Assembly: GCF_006715975.1 (NCBI RefSeq)
Contig: NZ_VFOF01000001.1
Coordinates: forward strand, 692,001-756,000
Direction of reading: 5' to 3'
DNA from: Zymomonas mobilis
GTDB lineage: Bacteria > Pseudomonadota > Alphaproteobacteria > Sphingomonadales > Sphingomonadaceae
DNA length: 64,000 bases
The notes beneath the pieces were generated by a model. The model made no database searches. It saw nothing but the letters and a program-made list of their open reading frames with translations, and was not told where the DNA came from. Positions 37,079 to 45,548 of this stretch are shown here, piece by piece; positions within the stretch are counted from its first letter, which is position 1; every line of letters starts with the position of its first letter. The position numbers were made by a program, and so were the translations under genes.

Positions 37079-37811
37079 TGATTTTGACGTTCCAGACTCC
37101 TCACCAGACGTTTACAGCCGACACCCGTCAAAAAAGAATGTCGAAGCGTTAATCAAAGGGCATCTTCAACTGGTTCGTAAAATTGCATGGCATGTGCATG
37201 GCCGTGTCTCTTCTGCGATTGAAGTCGAAGATTTGATCCAAATTGGTATGGTTGCCCTGATTGAATCTGCAAACGCTTTTGAAAATCGGGGCTTTGCCTT
37301 CGCGACCTATGCTTCGATGCGGATAAGAGGTGCGATGATTGACTATATGCGTCAACATGCCGCCACCGCGCGTTCCAGCATTGCCCGACAAAAAACCATG
37401 AATAAGGTTCGGGGCGAGTTAAGCTCTATCCTTGGTCGTCAACCAGCCGATTCCGAAATGGCTGAAAAAATGGGTATGTCGCCCAGCGAATATCGGGAAT
37501 GGGCTGATGGCGCGATAAATATTCGGCAAGAATCTTTGGATGACGTGTATTCTGATCATTCTAGCGTTTTTACCGATCATGATGCTGATCAAGCGAGCGG
37601 GATGGAACGCGAGGCTTTACAAGAAGCCTTGACTGAACAAATTAAAACCCTCCCAGAGCGGGAAGCGTTGGTTTTACAGCTTTATTATGTTGAAGAATTG
37701 AACCTGAAAGAAATCGGGGAAGTTCTAGATCTTGGCACTGCGAGAATTAGTCAGATTAAAAAATCGGCAGTAGATCGCCTACGCCAAAAAATGACGGATT
37801 GGCGGCATTAG
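37068..37811 (+). CDS. fliA: Flagellar sigma factor sigma28
   Basis: 247 residues from a GTG start overlapping flhG by 11 bases. Region 2 (ENRGFAFATYASMRIRGAMIDYMR) and region 4 (LPEREALVLQLYYVEELNLKEIGEVLDLGTARISQI) are clear FliA/WhiG signatures. It should direct late genes (fliC, fliD, flgK, flgM) through the sigma28-like sites seen in this window and is inhibited by FlgM. Transcribed from the sigma54 promoter before flhA. Confidence 0.96.
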   Translation: MHLDDFDVPDSSPDVYSRHPSKKNVEALIKGHLQLVRKIAWHVHGRVSSAIEVEDLIQIGMVALIESANAFENRGFAFATYASMRIRGAMIDYMRQHAATARSSIARQKTMNKVRGELSSILGRQPADSEMAEKMGMSPSEYREWADGAINIRQESLDDVYSDHSSVFTDHDADQASGMEREALQEALTEQIKTLPEREALVLQLYYVEELNLKEIGEVLDLGTARISQIKKSAVDRLRQKMTDWRH

Positions 37812-37826
37812 AGCCATAAAAAACGA

Positions 37827-37850
37827 TAAAAACAGGCAAACTGCCGATAT
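37827..37850 (+). promoter_or_regulatory. Weak sigma28-like site before the glycosyltransferase pair
   Basis: The -10 GCCGATAT is an excellent match, but TAAA is only 12 bases upstream instead of 15. If functional, the two following genes would be late flagellar genes. Confidence 0.3.
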
Positions 37851-37894
37851 CGTCATTATCCTTCTATCAACTATCAATCGCTATCATCAATTTT

Positions 37895-37914
37895 AAGGTC
37901 AATTCCGGCCTTTT
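37895..37914 (+). terminator. Possible terminator or attenuator after fliA
   Basis: AAGGTC / GGCCTT stem (one G-U pair), six-base loop, then TTTG. It ends just before the ribosome site of the following gene. Confidence 0.35.
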
Positions 37915-37927
37915 TGAGGAATTCTAC

Positions 37928-38614
37928 ATGGAACAGGGCGAAACCAAACAGCCAAAAATCGCAATCGCGATTATTGCACCGGGTGACATGATTTTGGTTG
38001 AATTTTCAATCAGCGCCATGGGTATGATTCAACATGCAAAAGATTTGGAAACCAATGTTATTTGTGGTCGATCCTCTATTCTGGCCGGTGCCAAAAATAT
38101 AGCAGTAAAAGAATCCCTAAATTGGGATGCCGATTATATTTTATTTTTATTTGGTGATATTACTTTCCCGAATGATGTTTTGCATCGTTTGTTAGCCCAT
38201 AAAAAAGATATCATTGGCGTTACTTATCCGAAACCGATTGCGCCTTATAACTTGCTGGGCATCACTGATGACAATCAGGATCAAGAAGACTTGGCGAATG
38301 GCTTGCTGAAAATGCGCTATATGCCGGGTGGATGTTTATTGGTGAAGGCCGATATCTTTAAAAAGCTCGATCCGAATTTACCCTATTTTTATTATGATGT
38401 ATTTCAGGATGATGTCATGGGCGATGACTTCGTCTTCTGTGATCGCGTCCGTGAATTGGGCTATGACATCTGGTGTGATGCCAATTTATCTGCCGATATT
38501 GGCCGCATTGGTCAGCGGGTTTACCATATGCCAGAGATTGAAGAACGTCGTTTGCATATGGAACAGCAACTACTGGAAGCTGAAAAAGCCAAACAATTAC
38601 CGCCTTCTGCCTGA
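37928..38614 (+). CDS. GT-A-fold glycosyltransferase-like protein, first of a pair
   Basis: 228 residues. The core resembles GT-A nucleotide-sugar transferases: a starting strand (KIAIAIIAPGDM), ADYILFLFGDITFPND where a D-x-D motif would be expected, HKKDIIGVTYPK, PGGCLLVK and GDDFVFCDRVRELGYDIW. The first Asp of D-x-D is replaced (F-G-D), whereas the following paralogous gene keeps D-S-D, so this copy may have changed metal or donor use. No transmembrane segment; a helical, charged C-terminal tail (residues 200-228). Placed between fliA and fliC, it may glycosylate flagellin. This is inference from position. Confidence 0.6.
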   Translation: MEQGETKQPKIAIAIIAPGDMILVEFSISAMGMIQHAKDLETNVICGRSSILAGAKNIAVKESLNWDADYILFLFGDITFPNDVLHRLLAHKKDIIGVTYPKPIAPYNLLGITDDNQDQEDLANGLLKMRYMPGGCLLVKADIFKKLDPNLPYFYYDVFQDDVMGDDFVFCDRVRELGYDIWCDANLSADIGRIGQRVYHMPEIEERRLHMEQQLLEAEKAKQLPPSA

Positions 38615-38673
38615 TCTTTCAGGTTATTTGGTAAGTTCTTTTTCTATTCCCGCTTTGCTGCAAGGACCGTATC

Positions 38674-39300
38674 ATGACAGCAAAACCATCCAATGCGCCG
38701 ATGAAAATTGCTCTTTGTTTTCCATCAGGCCCAATGGTGCATGTCGATTTTATGATTTCGACCGCATTGATGATGCAACAAACACCTAATGTCGACTTCA
38801 TTTTGATTAACAATAAATCGCCGAATATTTCTGTGTCGCGTAATGCTTGTGTTGCGATGGCACAGGAGGCTCAAGCCGATTATCTGTTCTTTTTGGACAG
38901 TGATATGGATGTGCCACCAGATACCATCACAAGATTTTTGTCCCATAACAAGGATATTATCGGCGCTAATTATAGCAAAAGATTAGAAGAATTTTCTTTG
39001 GCTGGTAATGAGATAGTCGAAAAGCCCGAAGATTTGGTCGATCATGGATTATTGCCTGCTGTCTTTATTCCAACGGGCTGCCTGCTGATTAAAATGTCAG
39101 TTTTTGATAACCTTCCTAAACCCTATTTCTTTTTTGGTTTACGGGAATATGAAGATAAAGATGAAAGAGCCATTTTTGGGGAAGATTTTGTCTTTAGCGT
39201 CAAAGTAAGAAGTTCTGGTTATGAGCTGTGGTTTGATATGGATGTTACCCAAAAGGTAAAACATATCGGTCAGCTTCCTTATAAAATGAATGGCATTTAA
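38674..39300 (+). CDS. GT-A-fold glycosyltransferase-like protein, second of a pair
   Basis: 208 residues, clearly paralogous to the preceding gene (shared ADYxxFL, HxKDIIGxxY, GCLLxK, GxDFVFxxxVRxxGYxxW, IGQ). It keeps an intact D-x-D (FFLDSDMDVPPDTI, near residue 75) and a later GEDFVF that could supply the catalytic acid. A CAAGGACC ribosome site precedes the ATG, and a strong terminator follows. Cytoplasmic. Flagellin or another surface structure is the likely target by location next to fliC; the sugar is unknown. Confidence 0.65.
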   Translation: MTAKPSNAPMKIALCFPSGPMVHVDFMISTALMMQQTPNVDFILINNKSPNISVSRNACVAMAQEAQADYLFFLDSDMDVPPDTITRFLSHNKDIIGANYSKRLEEFSLAGNEIVEKPEDLVDHGLLPAVFIPTGCLLIKMSVFDNLPKPYFFFGLREYEDKDERAIFGEDFVFSVKVRSSGYELWFDMDVTQKVKHIGQLPYKMNGI

Positions 39301-39334
39301 TTCTTTTTAGTTTTTAATTGTCTTTAAAATAAGA

Positions 39335-39367
39335 AAGCCGCCCGAATATCGGGCGGCTTCTTTTTTG
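39335..39367. terminator. Bidirectional terminator between the GT pair and fliC
   Basis: Eleven-base-pair perfect stem AAGCCGCCCGA / TCGGGCGGCTT with a three-base loop, followed on plus by CTTTTTTTG and on minus by a T-rich stretch. It ends both the glycosyltransferase-like operon and fliC. Confidence 0.92.
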
Positions 39368-39395
39368 TTCTTTTGAAACTGTTTTAAAGTAAAGA

Positions 39396-40223
39396 TTACT
39401 TCAACAGGGTCAGAACGTTCTGCTGGGACTGGTTAGCCTGTGCCAGCATGGCGGTTGAAGCCTGGCTGAGGATCTGTGAACGAGCAAGGTTGGTCGTTTC
39501 AGAAGAATAGTCAGTGTCCTGAATACGGCTACGAGCGTCAGACAGGTTGGTGACGTTAGTGGTCAGGTTGTTGACGACCGAGCTCAGACGGCTTTCGGAA
39601 GCACCGAGACCTGCACGAACCGTGTTGACGGAGGTCAGAGCTGCACTGATGGTGGAAAGTGCTGCGAGAGCTGCCGTTGAGGTTGAAACAGACAAGGAGC
39701 TGACGACTTTACCGAGGGTAGAAAGGCTACCGATAGAAATCGTGACCTGATCGGTTGCAGTTGCGTTGGTTGCACCGGTCTGGATTTTGAAGCTCGTTGA
39801 AGCCGTGCTGCTGAACAGTGCTTTACCATTGAAGTTGGTGCCACCGATAACCTGTTTGATCTGAGCCTGAAGCTGCGTAACTTCAGTGTTCATGTCAGTA
39901 CGGTCACTGGCCTGGTAGGTGCCGTTGGCAGACTGAACAGCCAACTGGTTAACGCGTTGTACCATGTTGGTGACTTCACCCAAAGCACCGTCAGCAGTCT
40001 GAGCCAAAGAAACACCATCGTTGGCGTTGCTGATTGCCTGGTTCATACCGTTGATCTGGGCGGTCATGGAACTGGAAATAGCAAGACCGGCAGCGTTATC
40101 AGAAGCACTGTTGATGCTCTTACCGCTGGACAAACGGGTCATGGAGGTGTTCAGAGCAGTATCAGCCTGACGTGAAGCATTCTGGGCGCGAAGAGCACTG
40201 GTGTTGGTATTAATAACGGTCAC
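39396..40223 (-). CDS. fliC: Flagellin
   Basis: 275 residues from GTG 40223, preceded by an AGAAGGA ribosome site; the in-frame reading to a TTG at 40241 would run through that site and is rejected. The N-terminal D0/D1 region ([48 protein letters not shown]) and C-terminal [29 protein letters not shown] are classic flagellin. The middle is minimal, so the outer D2/D3 domains are absent. Single flagellin gene in the window. Rich in Ser and Thr, hence possible O-glycosylation sites. Confidence 0.97.
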   Translation of the reverse strand: MTVINTNTSALRAQNASRQADTALNTSMTRLSSGKSINSASDNAAGLAISSSMTAQINGMNQAISNANDGVSLAQTADGALGEVTNMVQRVNQLAVQSANGTYQASDRTDMNTEVTQLQAQIKQVIGGTNFNGKALFSSTASTSFKIQTGATNATATDQVTISIGSLSTLGKVVSSLSVSTSTAALAALSTISAALTSVNTVRAGLGASESRLSSVVNNLTTNVTNLSDARSRIQDTDYSSETTNLARSQILSQASTAMLAQANQSQQNVLTLLK

Positions 40224-40305
40224 AAATAAATTCCTTCTCAAAAAAAAGAGCCGTTAGAGAGGGGCAGCAGGACTATGTTTCAGGTCCGTGACCGCCATAA
40301 ATTCA

Positions 40306-40332
40306 GTAACGACCAGTCCTGATTTTTTTTTA
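40306..40332 (-). promoter_or_regulatory. Candidate sigma28 promoter of fliC
   Basis: Minus strand: TAAA, 15 bases, GTCGTTAC. Two differences from GCCGTTAT; spacing equals that at fliD and flgM. It would give a 5' untranslated region of about 75 bases. Confidence 0.5.
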
Positions 40333-40641
40333 ATTCTTCGCTTTAATTTTTTTAAAAAATTGTCTTCTAAAAATATTAAATCATTGAAATAAAATGATTT
40401 TTATTTTTATTTTACGTTTTTTGAGCCTTAGAATTGAACCCTTGCCAGAATAAGAAGATGTTATTTTTAGCTTAAAATAAGCTTGTTTTTATAATTAAAG
40501 TGTTGACGGAATTTTGACGCTTTTAGATGCGACTCTTATCCATATTCGAAGTATCGTGTCATTTTTTAATCAACCCTATCCGAAATAGACCTATCGCTAG
40601 GGAGACATAAAAATGCGGTCTATCCCGTTATTTGTCTTTCT
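40333..40641. other. AT-rich part of the fliC-activator intergenic region
   Basis: Nothing coding is supported. A small perfect hairpin AGCTTA-AAA-TAAGCT at 40469-40483 is followed by TGTTTTTAT on plus; no plus-strand gene ends nearby, so its role is unclear. Confidence 0.4.
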
Positions 40642-40740
40642 TATTTCTGACTGATCGGGGTGTAATTTCCCATTCAAGCTATTGAAAATATTAAGAAACA
40701 GCCTGTACGGTTAGTCTTATACCCCAATCAGTCAGAAATA
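40642..40740. repeat. 99-bp element with 24-bp imperfect inverted ends
   Basis: Arms at 40642-40665 and 40717-40740 pair over 24 positions with two differences (one C/A, one that would be G-U in RNA); outer sequence TATTTCTGACTGAT / ATCAGTCAGAAATA. The 51-base centre is not coding. Both flanks begin with TTTC (40637-40640 and 40741-40744), which may be a short target duplication or chance. It could be a MITE-like relic or an RNA/DNA structure between fliC and the activator gene. Confidence 0.6.
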
Positions 40741-40767
40741 TTTCGATAGAAAATCTTGCTTGATTTT

Positions 40768-40787
40768 AACCCCTAAAAGGGTTTTTG
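40768..40787 (+). terminator. Short hairpin with T-run upstream of the activator promoter
   Basis: AACCC / GGGTT arms around CTAAAA, continuing into TTTG. It might insulate the downstream sigma54 promoter. Weak. Confidence 0.3.
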
Positions 40788-40816
40788 ACGGTTAAATAAG
40801 AGAATGGGAAATAAAA

Positions 40817-40832
40817 TGGCATAGTTTTTGCT
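40817..40832 (+). promoter_or_regulatory. Sigma54 promoter of the activator-fliE operon
   Basis: TGGCAT-AGTTT-TTGCT: five of six -24 bases, perfect -12 and exact spacing. Predicted start near 40843, which argues for the ATG at 40913 rather than the GTG at 40853 as start of the next gene. The activator may thus control its own gene. Confidence 0.8.
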
Positions 40833-40912
40833 TTTCCAACAATCACGGTTAGGTGACTGTAAAAACAGCGCCTAGCGGATGGAAGCATCCTTTTAAGAAG
40901 GCGGAAATCCTG

Positions 40913-42238
40913 ATGGAAAGAAACAGGGGAAAACAAGGTCAGACCGACAGTCTGGCCGATGCAGCTATCGGTGTCAGCCCTATCGTGGCCGACCAGATGC
41001 CTGCATTAGCACCATGGCTCAATAGTCTGGGGCTAAGCTGCGCTCCGTTGGGAAAAACACCTTCGGCTTTTATCATTCGGTTGCTTTCTCCCTATGAACG
41101 GCATTTAGCCGGTCAACGAGACGTTATTATCCATTTTCGTGAAGCTTTGCCGAAGCTGAAATTTCACAGGGCAGGGCAGCCCGCAGAAATCAGTTTTGGA
41201 TCTTCGGATTGCTCTTTTGGTTTCGCTTTGATCGCGGGATTGGTCAGACCAGCTGGACGGCCTGCTGTCGGGGATAAACAAACCGTTGACCTGTTAAATA
41301 TCGCCGCCCGTATTGCGGACAGCAATGCAACTATTCTTGTGCAGGGCGAAACCGGCACCGGAAAAGAGGGCGTTGCCCGCTATATCCATAGAATGTCACG
41401 CCGATCAGATCAGGCTTTTATCCCTGTCAACTGTGCGGCTTTGCCTGAAACCATGCTGGAAGCGATGCTTTTTGGTTATGTTAAAGGCAGCTTCACTGGT
41501 GCGATGGCGGATAATAAAGGGCTTTTCCGTGCAGCAGATGGTGGCACACTGTTATTAGATGAAGTGTCAGAATTACCGCTGGGGCTGCAAGCTAAATTAT
41601 TACGTGTCTTACAAGAACAGGAAGTTCTTCCGATAGGCGCTTCTGAACCTTGCTCGATTAATGTAAGAATTATCGCTGCGGCAAACCGTGATCTTGCACA
41701 GGAAGTCGCTGCGAAAAATTTCCGTGCCGATCTATATTGGCGGTTAAATGTTGTGCCGGTCACTTTATTGCCCTTGGCACAGCGGAAACAGGATATCCGC
41801 GTTTTGGCCGCAGCCTTGCTGCTTCGTCATGCACCTGCCGATACGGATTTCCCGTGGTTGACCAATAGCGCGCTTGATCTTTTGCAAAGACATAGCTGGC
41901 CAGGAAATGTGCGCGAGCTTGAAAACTGCCTGCAACGCGCCATTCTTTTACATCGCGGTGTGCGGATCGAAGCGAGCGATCTTCTAATAGATTCTGCTGA
42001 TCTTCTGAACCCGCCGGTTATAACAGCTGTTGTTGAAAGCGCTCCGTATTCCATCGGAGACCATGCGAGAAAAAATCTCTCTCTGGGCTTGGCAGATGCG
42101 GCTCGTGCGGCTGAGCATAAAGTTATCGAAGAAGCCTTGCTGGCTACTAATGGCCATCGTCGTCAGGCGGCGCAGCGGCTGGGGATCAGCGAACGCACCT
42201 TGCGATACAGGCTCGCCGGTATGCGCACGGCTTCATAA
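40913..42238 (+). CDS. flbD: Sigma54-dependent activator (FlbD/FleR-type)
   Basis: 441 residues from ATG 40913. Residues 1-130 do not show a receiver-domain pattern: no acidic pair, no clear phospho-Asp and no Lys motif. Then an AAA+ domain: Walker A GETGTGKE, Walker B GGTLLLDE, and the sigma54 contact loop as GSFTGA instead of GAFTGA. The C-terminus has a Fis-type HTH (HRRQAAQRLGISERTLRYRLA). Placed at the head of the fliE-flhB operon, it is the obvious partner for the sigma54 promoters in the island. The symbol is by analogy with the alphaproteobacterial flagellar activator; FleR/FlgR would be equally acceptable. Confidence 0.85.
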   Translation: MERNRGKQGQTDSLADAAIGVSPIVADQMPALAPWLNSLGLSCAPLGKTPSAFIIRLLSPYERHLAGQRDVIIHFREALPKLKFHRAGQPAEISFGSSDCSFGFALIAGLVRPAGRPAVGDKQTVDLLNIAARIADSNATILVQGETGTGKEGVARYIHRMSRRSDQAFIPVNCAALPETMLEAMLFGYVKGSFTGAMADNKGLFRAADGGTLLLDEVSELPLGLQAKLLRVLQEQEVLPIGASEPCSINVRIIAAANRDLAQEVAAKNFRADLYWRLNVVPVTLLPLAQRKQDIRVLAAALLLRHAPADTDFPWLTNSALDLLQRHSWPGNVRELENCLQRAILLHRGVRIEASDLLIDSADLLNPPVITAVVESAPYSIGDHARKNLSLGLADAARAAEHKVIEEALLATNGHRRQAAQRLGISERTLRYRLAGMRTAS

Positions 42239-42310
42239 CGCCATCATCTTTTCTTGCCATTCAATTATTAAAATAAAATCGGATTATAACCGATATATTC
42301 GGGGAAAACT

Positions 42311-42685
42311 ATGACCACGCTTGATACATCCAGCCTTACCGAGATGCAAAATTCTATTTTGCAGCGTGCCAGCACGTTAAAAAATGCTGCCGGATTATCA
42401 ACCTCGGCAACGAACGGGGTAGGGGGTACCTCGGCTGTTGCCGACGGAAGCCAAAGCGGGGGTATCTTAAGCTTTAATGATGCCCTTAAAGACGCCATGT
42501 CGAGTGTAAATGATTCCTACATCCAGTCCACAGAAGCACAGGATGCTTATCAAAAAGGCGAAACCACCGACATCGCTTCGGTCATGTTAAGCCGTCAAAA
42601 AGCCTCCGTCGCTTTTCAGGCAACCCTGCAAATGCGTAACCGCCTGATGGATGCCTATAAAACCATTATGAATATGTCGGTGTAA
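42311..42685 (+). CDS. fliE: Flagellar hook-basal body protein FliE
   Basis: 124 residues. C-terminal FliE pattern: FNDALKDAMSSVNDSYIQSTEAQDAYQKGETTDIASVMLSRQKASVAFQATLQMRNRLMDAYKTIMNM. FliE links the MS ring to the proximal rod and is an early export substrate. GGGGA ribosome site; 72 bases after the activator gene with no promoter motif found, so probably read with it. Confidence 0.95.
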   Translation: MTTLDTSSLTEMQNSILQRASTLKNAAGLSTSATNGVGGTSAVADGSQSGGILSFNDALKDAMSSVNDSYIQSTEAQDAYQKGETTDIASVMLSRQKASVAFQATLQMRNRLMDAYKTIMNMSV

Positions 42686-42688
42686 TAA

Positions 42689-44521
42689 ATGGCAGATGTT
42701 GTTCCTACACCGGATAATGCGGCTGGCAGTGTCGCCGTTCCGGCACCCTCTGGCGCTTTGGCTAACTTTCTGGCCAATAACGACCGCGTAAACAAAGTTT
42801 ACGAGCGGGTGAAAGACTTTGTTCAGCAACCCGCTATCAAACGTAGTCTGCCCTTGATGGGGCTGATTAGTTTGACGGCGATCGGGGCGTTGATCTGGTT
42901 CTTGTTATCGGCACCACCACAGCGGGATTTATATCCGGGTGCAGGCGATGCTGATCGGGCATCTATTGCCAGCGTATTGGATACCGGCGGTATTCATTAC
43001 ACGATCAGTCGCAATAATGGCGTTATCTCGGTCTCGGAAAAAGACTATTACAAAGCGCGGATGCTTTTGGCGCAGCAAGGCCTGCCGAAATCGGCACCTG
43101 ATGGCGATCATATGATCAGCTCTTTGCCGCTGGGTGCGAGCCGTGCGGTTGAAGGTGAGAGATTGCGGGCGGCACGTGAAGTCGATCTAGCCCGCACGAT
43201 TGAAACCATTGACGTTGTTAGTCAGGCGCGGGTGCATATTGCTGAACAACAGCCGAGCCCCTTTGTTCGCGAACAGGTGCATGGAACAGCCTCTGTCATG
43301 CTGAAACTGGTCACTGGCCGCAACCTGTCAAATACGCAGGTGCAGGCTATCCAGAATTTGGTGGCGTCTTCAGTGCCGGGTATGGCACCTGAAGCGGTAT
43401 CAGTTGTGGATCAGGCGGGCCATCTTTTATCGGCAACTTCTAATGCTGATAATGATGCCAATGATCGTCAGTTGCGGTTACAGCAAACCATCGAAGCCCG
43501 TTATATGGATGCTTTGAACAAGCTGTTGGTGCCATTATTGGGTGAAAACAACTTTACTGCTGAAGTTCATACCGATCTGGATTTCACCGAAAGTCAGGCA
43601 ACAAGAGAAAGCTATCCGAAAGAAGGCTCTCTTCGTTCTGAAAGTGGTAGCTGGAATAAAGACGGTGGGCCTGATCAGAATGGCGGCATTCCGGGTGCTA
43701 TGTCTAACATGCCTCCGACGCCTGCGAACCCGACCCAGAACCCGCCGCCTAATTTGCAGCCACCAGCGCAGCCCAATAATCAGCAAAATGCTCAAAATGG
43801 CCAGAATGGTCAGCAGGCACAGCAAGGACAAAATGCCCGTGCACCTGGTTCTGTTCCGGCAGAAACGGCACAGCAGGCGCAGTCTAGAACCTCTGAAAAC
43901 TTCAACCGTTACTATGAATTAGGCCGTGAAGTATCTGTCGTTCGCAATCCGACTGGATCAGTAAAACGGGTTTCTGTTGCGCTGGCTCTTCGTCAGATTA
44001 ACCACGGTAAACCGCCGTCCCCTGAACAGGTTGCCCAGCTTGAAAAGCTGATCAAAGGTGCCATCGGTTTTGATGCATCGCGTGGTGATGTTGTTGCGAT
44101 CAGCTCTTCTGACTTCATGGGTGGCAGTGTCTTTAGCCTGCCTTGGTATCAAAATAGCTGGGTGCCGTTATTGGCACGTAACCTTTCGGCTCTTTTGGTT
44201 GCGGCTTTGGTTATCTTCGGCTTTGCACGTCCTTTCCTGAAAGCGCGCGCAGAAGCCGCTGAAAGAAGCCGCATTGCTGAAAATCCGTTGCCGCAGTTGG
44301 AACAAACCAACATCGACAACCTGATCGCAGAAGGCGAAGAACCTTCTGAAGAAAGCAATAGTCAGGCCATTACTCTGGATATGATTGATGCCGCTCCGGG
44401 CTATAAAGCAAGGGTCGAAATGGTACGACATTTCGTCAAACAAGACCCCGCCCGTGCTGCTTTGGTTGTGCATGACATGATGCGTTCAGACCTCAAATCG
44501 CTGGAGAGTCACAATGGCTGA
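42689..44521 (+). CDS. fliF: Flagellar MS-ring protein FliF
   Basis: 610 residues. Transmembrane helices near residues 55-75 and 490-515, ring-building motifs in between (GASRAVEGERLRAAREVDLARTIETI, QVQAIQNLVASSVPGMAPEAVSVVDQ) and a C-terminal FliG-binding segment. A Gln/Asn/Pro-rich insertion (about residues 345-390) is low complexity and longer than usual. Overlaps fliG by eight bases. Confidence 0.96.
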   Translation: MADVVPTPDNAAGSVAVPAPSGALANFLANNDRVNKVYERVKDFVQQPAIKRSLPLMGLISLTAIGALIWFLLSAPPQRDLYPGAGDADRASIASVLDTGGIHYTISRNNGVISVSEKDYYKARMLLAQQGLPKSAPDGDHMISSLPLGASRAVEGERLRAAREVDLARTIETIDVVSQARVHIAEQQPSPFVREQVHGTASVMLKLVTGRNLSNTQVQAIQNLVASSVPGMAPEAVSVVDQAGHLLSATSNADNDANDRQLRLQQTIEARYMDALNKLLVPLLGENNFTAEVHTDLDFTESQATRESYPKEGSLRSESGSWNKDGGPDQNGGIPGAMSNMPPTPANPTQNPPPNLQPPAQPNNQQNAQNGQNGQQAQQGQNARAPGSVPAETAQQAQSRTSENFNRYYELGREVSVVRNPTGSVKRVSVALALRQINHGKPPSPEQVAQLEKLIKGAIGFDASRGDVVAISSSDFMGGSVFSLPWYQNSWVPLLARNLSALLVAALVIFGFARPFLKARAEAAERSRIAENPLPQLEQTNIDNLIAEGEEPSEESNSQAITLDMIDAAPGYKARVEMVRHFVKQDPARAALVVHDMMRSDLKSLESHNG

Positions 44522-45548
44522 GGACGCCGATAGCAAAAAAGAATTAAGCGGCACCCAATCCGCAGCCATTCTGATGATGTTGATGTCGAAGGAAGAGGCG
44601 GCTTCTATTCTTAGCCGCCTTGATCCTGAAGAAGTTCAGCGTCTGGGTGAAGCCATGTTTGCGGTTTCCGATATTTCGCAACGGCAAATCGAAACGGTTC
44701 TTGATAACTTTACCACGCGGGCAAGAGCCAGAACAACGCTCGGTTTTGATGCGGATAAGCAAATTCGCAGCATCATGGAACTGGCCTTGGGTGAGGAACG
44801 TGCTGAAAATGTTATGGCGCGTATCACGCCTGTTGCCCATACAACGGTTCTTGATACCCTGAAATGGATGGATGCCCGCACGATTGCGACGCTGATCGAA
44901 AACGAGCATCCGCAGATTGCCGCCTTGGTGCTCGCTTGTCTTGATCCTGTTGTGGCAGCCGATGTTCTTGAACAGCTGGATGATGGTCTGCAACCGGATA
45001 TTATTTACCGTATTGCGACCCTCGATACTGTTTCGGTTGAAGCCTTAGAAGAACTTGAACGCCTGTTATTGGGACAAGTTTCCAGAGTGGGTTCGACCAA
45101 TGGTGGTGGTGCCAATGCTATTGGTGGTGCACATCGTGGTGGTGCTGCTGAAGCTGCCCAGATCGTTAATAATATGAGCGATGGTGAACAGCGTCTGATG
45201 AAGGCGGTCTCCAAAATGGATAAATCGCTGGCAAGAGCAATCGAAGACGAAATGTTCGTCTTTGACGATCTTAACGATCTTGATGATCGTAACCTCGGTA
45301 CTCTGTTGCGGGCGATCGATAACGATATTCTGGTTGTGGCACTTAAAGGTGCGCAAGAAGAGCTTAAGTCCCGGATGCTGGGTTGTATGTCAAAACGTGC
45401 GGCCGAAGCGATCGAAGACGAAATGGCCGAACGTGGACCTATGCGGGTATCCGAAGTTCAGGAAGCCCAGAAGCAGGTTCTCAATATTGCACGTAAACTC
45501 GCCGAGAGCGGCTCTATTATGTTAGGCAAGGGGGATGACTATGTCTGA
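44514..45548 (+). CDS. fliG: Flagellar motor switch protein FliG
   Basis: 344 residues. FliG domains are recognisable: the N-terminal FliF-binding helices, the middle EHPQIAALVLACLDP (EHPQ motif), and the C-terminal torque helix with charged residues KSLARAIEDEMFVFDDLNDLDDRNLGTLLRAID. FliG contacts MotA and transmits torque. Confidence 0.97.
   Translation: MAEDADSKKELSGTQSAAILMMLMSKEEAASILSRLDPEEVQRLGEAMFAVSDISQRQIETVLDNFTTRARARTTLGFDADKQIRSIMELALGEERAENVMARITPVAHTTVLDTLKWMDARTIATLIENEHPQIAALVLACLDPVVAADVLEQLDDGLQPDIIYRIATLDTVSVEALEELERLLLGQVSRVGSTNGGGANAIGGAHRGGAAEAAQIVNNMSDGEQRLMKAVSKMDKSLARAIEDEMFVFDDLNDLDDRNLGTLLRAIDNDILVVALKGAQEELKSRMLGCMSKRAAEAIEDEMAERGPMRVSEVQEAQKQVLNIARKLAESGSIMLGKGDDYV

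Noticed and set aside
40268-40321. CAGGACT/AGTCCTG inverted repeat before fliC as an RNA hairpin
   Set aside because: The right arm lies inside the predicted promoter, so it would not be in the transcript; seven-base arms over 40 bases can occur by chance.
44544-44993. 149-codon minus-strand ORF inside fliG
   Set aside because: Shadow frame, composition not protein-like.
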